Source: Melioribacter roseus
GTDB taxonomy: Bacteria > Bacteroidota > Ignavibacteria > Ignavibacteriales > Melioribacteraceae
Assembly (NCBI GenBank): GCA_020722065.1
Contig: DYLK01000017.1
Location: 1-58,931, forward strand
Reading direction: 5' to 3'
DNA length: 58,931 nt
Shown here one piece after another: positions 41,257 through 49,065 of this stretch. Position numbers and translations under genes: made by a program. Below the pieces are notes generated by a model. That model did no database searches, was not told where the DNA came from, and was given only the letters and a program-made list of their open reading frames with translations. How positions within the stretch are numbered: the first letter of the stretch is position 1; each line of letters begins with the position of its first letter.

Positions 41257-42548
41257 TATCACTTTGGCTTTCAATTTTCTTTGTAACATTTATTTTCTTC
41301 GGAAAATTTATTTATAAAAGATCTTTCAACCCAATCTTTCTTTATGTAAGTGCGTGGTCATTTACCATATTTCTTTATTCTCTTAAATTGATTGATTTTT
41401 CTGATATTTCAAATTTCACTTGGTTTATTGTAATTGCAGTCTTTTTTGCTTTTTTATCGGGTGTTATTATCAATCGATTACTATGGAATAATTCAATAAA
41501 TACGTTGGAATATGATGAAACTTGGTGGCTTTCGAAAGAAACTAATATAAAAAAAATCATTATGTACACTTCTTTAGTAGGTTTTTTAGTTTCTATTCAA
41601 CATTGGTACGTTTTAGTTAAAGAATTTGGGAGTATTCCTATGGTACTTCTAAATGCAAGTCAAATTTATGATATGCGAGTTGAAGGCGACCATTTAGGAA
41701 AAATTCCATATTTGGATCTTTTCTCTTATGTTGGTGTTTTTTTTAGTGCAATTTATTCAGCACTAAGAAATAAGTTTTCATATTTAGTCATTTTTCCACT
41801 TATAAATGTAATTTTAACAGATGCTGCAAGTTTAGCGAGAGCGGGTGTTTTTTTTGCGTTTGTACTTTTTGGAATTACTTTTATCACGAGTAGATATTTT
41901 TTTAAGTCAATATCAAAAAGAGATATTTATTCAAATAATACTAATATCATAATTACAACATTTCTCATTATAATTTTAGCAGTTGGAAGTGTATCATTAA
42001 TTAGGTTAATAAGAAATCCTTTAGGTGATTTCAAATCGACAAGTATTGAATTAAAAAAACTTAGTGAAACAGGAATAATTTCTTCATCAATTTATCTATA
42101 TTTTAGTTCACCAGTAGCTGTATTAAATGAATATCTTGATAAAAGGAAAGAAGTCGCTGTTTTCGGTGAAAACACTTTTTATCCAATTTATAATAATCTT
42201 AACAGAATTGGCGCCGAAGTGAATTTAAAACCATATCCGAAAGGATATTTTATCCCAATGTGGGTAAATTCGGCAACGTATATAAGAGAATTGGATGTTG
42301 ATTTCGGACCGTTGGGAGTATTCATTTTCCCATTTATACTCGGTTTTCTGTCAACGCATTTCTGGAAAAAGTTTTTTGATACTGGGAATTTAGTCTATAT
42401 AGTTCTTTATTCATTTACCACAATATTAATTATCTTTTCAATTTTTTATATAGGCACAAGACTTACTTTTTGGCTTTTTGGGTTAGTTTTTACAATAATT
42501 ACATCGATTTTTTTAAAAAGAAAAGGTGAAAAATCTCTAAATACTTAA
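41253..42548 (+). CDS. Wzy-like oligosaccharide repeat-unit polymerase
   Basis: A 431-residue polytopic membrane protein with roughly ten to twelve hydrophobic helices and a large loop in its second half (about 255-345), as in O-antigen and capsule polymerases. The loop contains Arg and aromatic residues (LIRLIRNPLGDFKS, YPKGYFIPMWVN) as expected, and the segment DVDFGPLGVFIFPFILG near the end is typical of the oligosaccharide repeat-unit polymerase family. Sequence similarity in Wzy is poor, so the call depends on topology and the position between Wzz-like and flippase genes. Confidence 0.75.
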   Translation: MISLWLSIFFVTFIFFGKFIYKRSFNPIFLYVSAWSFTIFLYSLKLIDFSDISNFTWFIVIAVFFAFLSGVIINRLLWNNSINTLEYDETWWLSKETNIKKIIMYTSLVGFLVSIQHWYVLVKEFGSIPMVLLNASQIYDMRVEGDHLGKIPYLDLFSYVGVFFSAIYSALRNKFSYLVIFPLINVILTDAASLARAGVFFAFVLFGITFITSRYFFKSISKRDIYSNNTNIIITTFLIIILAVGSVSLIRLIRNPLGDFKSTSIELKKLSETGIISSSIYLYFSSPVAVLNEYLDKRKEVAVFGENTFYPIYNNLNRIGAEVNLKPYPKGYFIPMWVNSATYIRELDVDFGPLGVFIFPFILGFLSTHFWKKFFDTGNLVYIVLYSFTTILIIFSIFYIGTRLTFWLFGLVFTIITSIFLKRKGEKSLNT

Positions 42549-43975
42549 AAAATATTATTTCAATTATTTTTGGAAGAGTTGGAGAACTAATTTTAACTTT
42601 TTTCTCAATTACTTTGCTAGTAAGAAGTTTGGGAGTAGAAAGCTATGGTACCTTTTCAGCAATAGTTGCTTCAACAACAATTTTATCCAAATTAATCGAT
42701 ATAGGTTTTTCACAAATAATATTCCGAGAATTTTCGGAAAAAATATCAAAAAAACATGTAATTAGCACAGCACTAACTATCAGAATTGTTCTATTTTTTA
42801 TCTTAATTATTACATATAATGTTTTCTGTGTTATTGCCAACATTTCAGAAATTGAGCAACTAATAACAAACATTATTTTGTTAAACATAATATTTTCTGC
42901 AAAATATAGGAATATTAGAGACATTATAGAAATTCCATTTAAAACCATTTTTAAGATGGATTTGGTAATGCTGGGAACATTTTTAGATTCTCTCTTTCTT
43001 GTTGCGTTTTTACTTCTTGTTATTAATAATGACTATTCGATTTTGCAGATTGCAATTTTTTATACATTATCAAACTTGCCTGGCTTCATTTTATTGATAT
43101 ATTTCATCAGAAAAAAGAAACTTTTCAGCTTCTTTTTCACTTTTAAGGATTGGAAATGGCTTGTAAAGGAATCTTTACCATTATTTGGAGCAGGATTATT
43201 AACTACAATTTACTTTCAATTCGATGTAGTTTTATTAAATATGTTGGTTTCAGCAAAAGAAACTGGACTTTATTCAGCAGCACTTAGAATTGGAGTCCCT
43301 TTAAGCATTTTGCCACTTTCTATTGTTACAACAATTTTCCCCTACATTGTTAAAACAAAGGATGAAAATAGAGAAAGAGCAAGAAAAATTATTGAAATTT
43401 CACTAAAAACATTAATTATTACCTTATATGTAATTTTCATTATTACTTTATTTAAATCGAACGAGATTCTCAATCTTTTATTTGGAAGAGAATTTAAAGC
43501 AGCAAATTTAACTGTGGTAGTTCTGTTTGCATCTTATATCTTTTATCACTCCGCAATTCTTTTGCAAAATTTAAGCACTATTCTTAACCAACAAATAGAA
43601 AATCTATATTATTCAGTAATATTAGTAGTTTTTTCGTTGATAGTATTATTTTTAACATTAAATGAATATGGGAATTTTGGTGCCGGAATAGCAAGATTAG
43701 TAAGTTCTTTTTTGGGATTTATTTATATGTATTTAATGATGAAAAAAACAGATTATTTCATAAATATTTTTAGAATAAAGTACCTCATTTTGTATATAAC
43801 AATTGTTTTATTTGGTTTTATAACTAAAGATTTTAATCTATTTTTCTTTTCAGCAACATTAATTTTATTTTCTATCCTTTTTGTTTATCTTCTAAAATTT
43901 TTAGATGCAGAAGATTTTTTAATTATTTATAAACTATTGAATGAGCCTAAATGGATGAAATTTCTAATAAAATAG
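42533..43975 (+). CDS. Wzx-type flippase with a non-canonical (ATC) apparent start
   Basis: A MATE-superfamily flippase that moves lipid-linked repeat units across the inner membrane; about twelve to fourteen helices. The first ATG/GTG/TTG in frame is TTG 42614, which would begin in the middle of helix 1 (IISIIFGRVGELILTFFS then ITLLVRSLG). In-frame coding continues upstream to a stop at 42527-42529. The natural N-terminus would be ATC 42533, giving (M)SKYLKNIISIIFGR and 480 residues, with AAAAGGTG ending four bases upstream. No canonical start exists between the stop and 42614, so ATC initiation, a lost start or a sequence error must be considered. It overlaps the Wzy end by 16 bases. Confidence 0.75.
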   Translation: MSKYLKNIISIIFGRVGELILTFFSITLLVRSLGVESYGTFSAIVASTTILSKLIDIGFSQIIFREFSEKISKKHVISTALTIRIVLFFILIITYNVFCVIANISEIEQLITNIILLNIIFSAKYRNIRDIIEIPFKTIFKMDLVMLGTFLDSLFLVAFLLLVINNDYSILQIAIFYTLSNLPGFILLIYFIRKKKLFSFFFTFKDWKWLVKESLPLFGAGLLTTIYFQFDVVLLNMLVSAKETGLYSAALRIGVPLSILPLSIVTTIFPYIVKTKDENRERARKIIEISLKTLIITLYVIFIITLFKSNEILNLLFGREFKAANLTVVVLFASYIFYHSAILLQNLSTILNQQIENLYYSVILVVFSLIVLFLTLNEYGNFGAGIARLVSSFLGFIYMYLMMKKTDYFINIFRIKYLILYITIVLFGFITKDFNLFFFSATLILFSILFVYLLKFLDAEDFLIIYKLLNEPKWMKFLIK

Positions 43976-44892
43976 ATTTGTCGATAATAATTATAAATTT
44001 TAATTCCTTCGAACTTTGTAAGCAAACAATCGAAACATTATATTTTCATACAAAAGATGTTTGCTTCGAAATAATTATTGTTGATAACAATTCCGTAGAT
44101 GATTCATTTGAAAAACTGAAAGTTCAATTCCCGAATTTATTATATATAAAAAACAATGAAAATCTTGGCTTTGCAAAAGCAAATAATATAGGGATGAAAA
44201 TCGCAAAAGGAAAATATTTATTGTTTCTGAATAATGATATAATCTTTTTGGAAAATTCATTAAAACAATTAATTGATTTTCTCGAATCAAAACAAAATCA
44301 ATCAATATTAATTGCACCGCAACTACTAAACATTGATTACTCTGTTCAAATGTCAATCTACTCTTTTCAAACACTTTGGCTAACTTTTACTACGAATTTC
44401 TTCTTATACTTATTATTTCCCAAATCAAAATATTTTAACAAGTACTATTTTTTTAATAAACAAAAATGGGAAATCGCTGAAGTTGATACAATTACAGGAG
44501 CATTTATTCTTGGGAAAAAGGATGAAATCCAAAAACTAAATGGATTTGATGAGGATTTTTTCTTTTATGGAGAAGATAATGATTTATGTTATAGATTTAG
44601 AAAAAATGGCGGAAAAGTTGTCTATTTTCCAAAAACAAAAATAATTCACTTGAAAGGCGGTTCTACGAAAGGAAATTCTTGGTTTGTCAGTAAAAACCGA
44701 ACAATTGCTATGTATAAACTTTTTGAGAAACATTTCAATTCACCCAAACGAGAAGTTGCAATTATCATTACTTATTTGGGAAATATAATTCGATTGTTTA
44801 TTTCTTTTATTTTTGAATTTATAAACAAAGGAGAGAAAGTTACAACTCAAAATTACTTTAAAACACTAAAAATCAATCCGTTTAAGCCATGA
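43951..44892 (+). CDS. Family 2 glycosyltransferase, rhamnosyltransferase-like
   Basis: A 313-residue cytoplasmic-face GT-A enzyme. The N-terminus SIIIINFNSFELCKQTIETL and IIVDNNSVDDSF bind the nucleotide; the metal motif is LFLNNDI (around residues 90-96). GFDEDFFFYGEDNDLCYRFR supplies the catalytic-loop acidic residues and the ED motif. A hydrophobic C-terminal stretch may touch the membrane. Relatives transfer rhamnose or similar sugars, but the donor cannot be read. It overlaps the flippase by 25 bases and the next gene by four. Confidence 0.85.
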   Translation: MDEISNKIDLSIIIINFNSFELCKQTIETLYFHTKDVCFEIIIVDNNSVDDSFEKLKVQFPNLLYIKNNENLGFAKANNIGMKIAKGKYLLFLNNDIIFLENSLKQLIDFLESKQNQSILIAPQLLNIDYSVQMSIYSFQTLWLTFTTNFFLYLLFPKSKYFNKYYFFNKQKWEIAEVDTITGAFILGKKDEIQKLNGFDEDFFFYGEDNDLCYRFRKNGGKVVYFPKTKIIHLKGGSTKGNSWFVSKNRTIAMYKLFEKHFNSPKREVAIIITYLGNIIRLFISFIFEFINKGEKVTTQNYFKTLKINPFKP

Positions 44893-46019
44893 AAAAAATC
44901 TTAGTTTTAACAACAGTTCATAAATGGAATGATAATAGAATCTTATTCAAAGAAATTGAGTCTCTGAAAAAACTCGATGCTGAAATACATTATTGTTGTC
45001 AGCATGAAAAAGATACTGATTTTATAGAAAATGGTGTTTATTTTCATCCATTACCCAAAACAAATTCATTGTACAAAAGGCTTTTTCTGCTTCAATATTT
45101 AACATTTATTAAAATTGGAAGAGAAAAATTTGATATTATCCATTTTCATGATCCCGAATTGATAATTTTAATGTGGATTGTAAAATTTCTTTTTAATACC
45201 AAAATTGTTTTTGATATACACGAAAATGTTTCAGAATCGCTCAAAACAAGAAAATATATTCCCAAAATACTTAGAAATTTTGTTTCAAGTTTGTATTCAC
45301 TTATCGAAAAGATGGTAATATCGTCTTTCGATTCTTTAATAATTGCTGAAAAATCTTACAGAAAAATATATGGTGAAAAAGCAATAGAAATATTAAATTA
45401 TCCAAGAATTCCAGAGAAGACTATAGATAAAGATTTCACTAGACTCATAAACTTTGCTTATGTTGGTAATATAACTGAATTAAGGGGAATATTTTTTATG
45501 CTCGAGATATTTAAAAAGATTTTTGATTCTAGGAAAAATGTAAAACTGTTTTTAATAGGACATTTTTCACCTCCCTTATTAGAAAGAAAAGTTGAAAAAT
45601 TTATTAAGGAGAATAACTTAGAAAAAGGAGTTGTTATTTTGGGACCAAAACATATTCTGGAAGTATATAAAATTTTGGAGGATGTGCATATAGGTTTTGC
45701 AATGCTAAAACCTATAGGTAATTATATTGAGTCTTTACCAACAAAGATATTCGATTATATGGTTAGTGGAATCCCAGTTGTTGTTTCAAATTTTGATATT
45801 TATGATGAATATGTTACTATTCCTAACACTGGAATAAAAGTGAAATATGGTGACATTGAAAATAGTACAAAACAAATTATTGAGATACTAGATAATAAAG
45901 AGAAATTAAGAATAATGAGTGACAATGGAGTTATATTAACAAATTCAAAATGGAATTGGTTGAGCCAGGAGAAAAAGCTATTGCAACTTTATGTGTCACT
46001 TTTGACTAAAGACTGTTAA
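44889..46019 (+). CDS. Family 4 glycosyltransferase (GT-B fold)
   Basis: A 376-residue GT-B enzyme that probably adds a sugar to the lipid-linked repeat unit. Visible features are KILVLTTVHKWNDNRILF at the N-terminus, IIHFHDPELI in the first domain, FAYVGNITELRGI at the start of the second and the donor-site segment ESLPTKIFDYMVSGIPVVVS (the usual EGLPxxxxEAMA-like position). It starts in the stop of the preceding GT2 gene. Donor and acceptor unknown. Confidence 0.82.
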   Translation: MKKILVLTTVHKWNDNRILFKEIESLKKLDAEIHYCCQHEKDTDFIENGVYFHPLPKTNSLYKRLFLLQYLTFIKIGREKFDIIHFHDPELIILMWIVKFLFNTKIVFDIHENVSESLKTRKYIPKILRNFVSSLYSLIEKMVISSFDSLIIAEKSYRKIYGEKAIEILNYPRIPEKTIDKDFTRLINFAYVGNITELRGIFFMLEIFKKIFDSRKNVKLFLIGHFSPPLLERKVEKFIKENNLEKGVVILGPKHILEVYKILEDVHIGFAMLKPIGNYIESLPTKIFDYMVSGIPVVVSNFDIYDEYVTIPNTGIKVKYGDIENSTKQIIEILDNKEKLRIMSDNGVILTNSKWNWLSQEKKLLQLYVSLLTKDC

Positions 46020-46048
46020 ATCAGTCAACAATTGAAAAATACCAGCTT

Positions 46049-47299
46049 ATGAAAAAAAATATTAAAATCTTACTTTTAACAGAATATTTCCCTCCTGAAA
46101 CAGGGGCTGGTGCAACTAGAGCTTTTGAACATTCAAAGAGATGGGTTAATGCTGGAGCAGAAGTTACAGTATTAACATGTATGCCTCATTATCCAACAGG
46201 AATTATTCCACCCAAATATAAAGGGAAATTGCTTTATAGAGAGGAAATTGAAGGTGTACAAATTATAAGAACTTTTACATATGCCGTTGCAAGCAAAGGG
46301 TTCTTTAAAAGGTTTTTTGCATATTTTGCTTTTATGGTCTCAAGTATTGTGCAAGGAGCAATAGTTTTAGGAAAACACGATTTATTAATAGCAACAAGTC
46401 CACCATTTTCAATAGGAATAAGTGGACTAATTTTAAGTAAGTTAAAAAATATTCCATTGGTTTTGGAGGTACGTGATTTATGGCCTGAATCACTTATTCA
46501 ATTAGGACATATAAAAAATAAAACACTTATCAAACTACTTGAATGGATTGAATTGAAAATTTATAATACTGCAGAATTAATTATAAGTGTTACAGACTCA
46601 TATTGTCCAATCATTTCACAGAAAGGTATTGATTCAAATAAAATTAAAGTAATTAAGAATGGTGTTGATGTTGATTTTTTCCATCCCTTAGAGAAGGATA
46701 TAGAATTAATTAATGAACTCAAATACAAAGAGAAAACTATTATTTCATACTTTGGCAATTTTGGTTTATCTCAACCAATAGATAAAATTATAGATGTTGC
46801 TAGAATGATTAAAGATAGAAAAGAAATTCAGTTTTTACTTATTGGTGATGGTGAAAGAAGAAGAGAAATCATCAGTTCTATAGAAAAATTTGATTTGGTG
46901 AATGTTACAATTCTTAATTCTGTCTCAAAAGAGGAACTAAGAAAATATTATTCAATTTCAGATTTAATGATAGTTCCTCTGCAAAATATACCACTATTTA
47001 AAACTGTTATACCATCAAAAATATTTGAAATAATGGCAATGGGTAAGATGATACTTTTAGGAGTCGAAGGGGAGGCGAAAAGTATTGTTGAAAGTGCAAA
47101 TTCAGGACTTTTTTTTGAACCAGAAAATGCCGAGGAAATGAAGAATAAAATTTTAGAAATATCTAATTCAAAAAATTCTATTAAGAAGTATGGGAATAAT
47201 GGGAGAGCTTTTGTTGAAAAATATTTTGATAGAAATAAAATAGCAATAGATTATTTAGAATTATTAAAATGCCACATGCACAAAAGGGAAAAATCATAA
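46049..47299 (+). CDS. Family 4 glycosyltransferase, WbuB/WcaI-like
   Basis: A 416-residue GT-B enzyme. It opens with KILLLTEYFPPETGAGATRA and MPHYPTGIIPPKYKG, the pattern of WbuB-like (fucosamine transferase) and WcaI-like proteins. VLEVRDLWPESLIQLG lies in the first domain and LIGDGERRREI and PSKIFEIMAMGKMIL in the second, forming the nucleotide-sugar site. It follows the previous gene after 29 bases. The sugar specificity is inferred only from resemblance. Confidence 0.82.
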   Translation: MKKNIKILLLTEYFPPETGAGATRAFEHSKRWVNAGAEVTVLTCMPHYPTGIIPPKYKGKLLYREEIEGVQIIRTFTYAVASKGFFKRFFAYFAFMVSSIVQGAIVLGKHDLLIATSPPFSIGISGLILSKLKNIPLVLEVRDLWPESLIQLGHIKNKTLIKLLEWIELKIYNTAELIISVTDSYCPIISQKGIDSNKIKVIKNGVDVDFFHPLEKDIELINELKYKEKTIISYFGNFGLSQPIDKIIDVARMIKDRKEIQFLLIGDGERRREIISSIEKFDLVNVTILNSVSKEELRKYYSISDLMIVPLQNIPLFKTVIPSKIFEIMAMGKMILLGVEGEAKSIVESANSGLFFEPENAEEMKNKILEISNSKNSIKKYGNNGRAFVEKYFDRNKIAIDYLELLKCHMHKREKS

Positions 47300-47309
47300 A
47301 GGTAAAATT

Positions 47310-48386
47310 ATGAAGAGAAGAGAACACTTAGAAAAAGCACTAGATTTTATAGAAGAAAGTATTGATCCTGTTACATTTGGAAGTAGAGCTTTCTACTCAA
47401 AAATATATTATCCGATTAATAATTGGTCTGGGTCATACCCTGAAACAACGGGCTATATAATTCCAACATTATTAGAAGTATCTAAAAAAAATAAATCTTA
47501 TTTAAGATATCAAAATTTAGCAATTAAAATGGCTGATTGGATTATAGAGATACAATATGCTGATGGTGGATTACCTGGTTTAATCTACAAAAAACACACT
47601 AATAATGAACCAAGTGTTTTCAATGGTGCTCAAATGATAAAAGGATTATTAGCTGCTTATAAACAAACCAATGATAATAAATATTTAGAAGCTGCATATA
47701 AAAATGCAAAATGGATTGTTTCTTACCAAGAAAACAATGGTTCATGGATTAAGTATGCATATAACAATGAATTTTTCCCAAGCTATTATACTAGAGTTGC
47801 TTGGCCCTTGCTGTTAGTTGGTAAAATTCAAAATGACCAAAATATAATAAATGCTGCAAAAAAAACACTTGAGTTAATATCGTCAAAACAGCTTGAAAAT
47901 AGTTTCATTCAAGATTCCGGATTTAAACCCAATAGCTATGCTTTTTTACATACAATATCTTATACAATTAGAGGATTTTTAGAATCCTCCAAACTACTCG
48001 GTTCAGAAAAATATTTTTTAATTGCACGTGATTTTGCTGAGCATTTTCTCAATATATTTAATAACTATGGTAAATTGTCTGGGGCATATTATGAAGACTT
48101 TAAACCAGTTAATTGGTTTAGGTGCTTAACCGGTGAGAGTCAAATGGTCATTATTTGGCTAAAACTTTTTAATGAGACAAATGATTTGAAATGGTATGAT
48201 GCATCAACAAAATTATTAGATTCTATTTGTCTTACTCAACCAATGAATGATTCGTTTCTGTTAAAAAAAGGTGGTTTACCAGGTTCGAAGCCATATTATG
48301 GACGTTATATTTCATTTAGACAACCAAATTGGGCTAGCAAATTCTTTATTGACGCAATTTTACTAGAAGATAAAATGAGGCCTTAA
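47310..48386 (+). CDS. (Alpha/alpha)-toroid protein of a polysaccharide locus
   Basis: A 358-residue soluble protein without signal peptide. It consists of helical hairpins with aromatic and glycine turns: WSGSYPETTGYIIPTLL, WIIEIQYADGGLPGLIY, WIVSYQENNGSWIKYAY, TRVAWPLLLVGKI and RCLTGESQMVIIWLKL. That pattern resembles six-hairpin/terpene-cyclase-like barrels seen in glycoside-processing or epimerase-like proteins. I cannot assign an activity. Its position straight after three glycosyltransferases suggests sugar modification or trimming. It is followed by a long non-coding stretch. Confidence 0.6.
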   Translation: MKRREHLEKALDFIEESIDPVTFGSRAFYSKIYYPINNWSGSYPETTGYIIPTLLEVSKKNKSYLRYQNLAIKMADWIIEIQYADGGLPGLIYKKHTNNEPSVFNGAQMIKGLLAAYKQTNDNKYLEAAYKNAKWIVSYQENNGSWIKYAYNNEFFPSYYTRVAWPLLLVGKIQNDQNIINAAKKTLELISSKQLENSFIQDSGFKPNSYAFLHTISYTIRGFLESSKLLGSEKYFLIARDFAEHFLNIFNNYGKLSGAYYEDFKPVNWFRCLTGESQMVIIWLKLFNETNDLKWYDASTKLLDSICLTQPMNDSFLLKKGGLPGSKPYYGRYISFRQPNWASKFFIDAILLEDKMRP

Positions 48387-48440
48387 TTTTTGTTAACTTT
48401 GAAAAACCTAAAATTAAAATAAATGAATATATCGATTACT

Positions 48441-48474
48441 AAAATACTGAAAGATTGCATTCAGCATTTTATTT
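48441..48474 (+). terminator. Possible terminator after the toroid gene
   Basis: AAAATACTGAA at 48441-48451 pairs with TTCAGCATTTT at 48460-48470 with one mismatch and an eight-base loop, followed by ATTT. The T tract is short and the stem AT-rich, so the call is weak. It lies 55 bases after the last gene of the run. Confidence 0.35.
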
Positions 48475-48790
48475 AACCCCTTTGGATTTTTTATTAAATA
48501 AGATTAGAAATAAACTACAAATTAGAGTTGGAATTGGAAAATACTAAAGATATTAGAAGTAATTATTGACTAATTTGTAAACAATAGTCCATTTTTTTGA
48601 TGAATCATGGCAACAAATATATTCAAGCTACACTTTCTTTAGTAAATGACGAAGTAAAAAAACATAAATTTCGGAACTTGCAACAACATTAAAACTTAAG
48701 AGAAAACTTTTAAGCGATAGTGTTACAACTTTAAAACTGGATAAATTTTGGATATAATCAACATTATGTGGAGTAACTTTGAACTATTTT

Positions 48791-48891
48791 ACTCGTGAAA
48801 TTTATACAAAAAAATTGAACCATTCATTGGCAAAAATCTAATTAAAGTTATTGTTGGTAAACGTCGTACATGCAAAAGTATTTTTTCGTGA
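48791..48891 (+). pseudogene. N-terminal remnant of an AAA/DUF4143-type ATPase, Walker A broken
   Basis: The reading TREIYTKKIEPFIGKNLIKV then IVGKRRTCKSIFS, ending in TGA at 48889-48891, matches the N-terminus of DUF4143-type ATPases, which normally read like FIGxxLIKVIVGxRRxGKS. The Walker A position that should be Gly is Cys (GKRRTCKS), a one-base change, and the frame ends thirteen bases beyond that codon's end. No clear continuation follows and no start is visible upstream. It differs from the intact ATPase downstream, which has GMRRTGKT. Confidence 0.7.
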
Positions 48892-48961
48892 GTTTTGACG
48901 CCCAGTTAAGAAAATTTGTTATAAGCACCTATTTCTTTATTAAATGGCTAATTCCCACATT

Positions 48962-49027
48962 ATTCGACAAAAATATATAAAATCTGTCGAATACTAATCG
49001 ACAAAATTATATAAAATTTGTCGATTA
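48962..49027. repeat. Tandem pair of near-identical palindromes
   Basis: Two 27-base units, 48964-48990 and 48998-49024, agree at 25 of 27 positions with a 34-base period. Each is an imperfect palindrome bounded by TCGACA and TGTCGA. The outer arms extend further: ATTCGACA (48962-48969) with TGTCGAAT (48985-48992), and TAATCGACAAA (48995-49005) with TTTGTCGATTA (49017-49027). The extending bases differ between the units yet still pair. They lie just upstream of the promoter candidate, so they could be operators or a recombination site. Confidence 0.85.
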
Positions 49028-49031
49028 GGAT

Positions 49032-49062
49032 TTTGTTTAATGATTTTAAGTTTTTATTTTTG
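49032..49062 (+). promoter_or_regulatory. Promoter of the ATPase gene, TTTG-N19-TATTTTTG
   Basis: TTTG at 49032-49035, exactly 19 bases, then TATTTTTG at 49055-49062: a full match to the Bacteroidota consensus TTTG-N19-TAnnTTTG. The ATG of the ATPase gene begins at 49066, only three bases after the -7 element, so the transcript would start at or just past the start codon. A leaderless mRNA is therefore predicted if transcription starts at the usual distance. Confidence 0.6.
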
Positions 49063-49065
49063 CCT

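Larger units (their letters stand above)
48387..49065. other. 679-base decayed or non-coding stretch
   Basis: No intact gene is seen. In order it holds a possible terminator (48441-48474); AT-rich DNA with short open stretches that could be gene remnants, such as MNHGNKYIQATLSLVND from ATG 48600 and ISELATTLKLKRKLLSDS near 48677; a recognisable ATPase N-terminal fragment (48791-48891); two near-identical palindromes (48962-49027); and a promoter candidate for the next gene. It looks like a graveyard between the glycosyltransferase run and an ATPase gene. Confidence 0.6.

Noticed and set aside
42614-42616. TTG 42614 as start of the flippase
   Set aside because: It would cut the first membrane helix in half, although conserved-looking flippase sequence continues upstream in the same frame.
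48962-49027. Short CRISPR array
   Set aside because: Only two units, a spacer of seven bases between them, internal palindromes, and no cas gene in the window.
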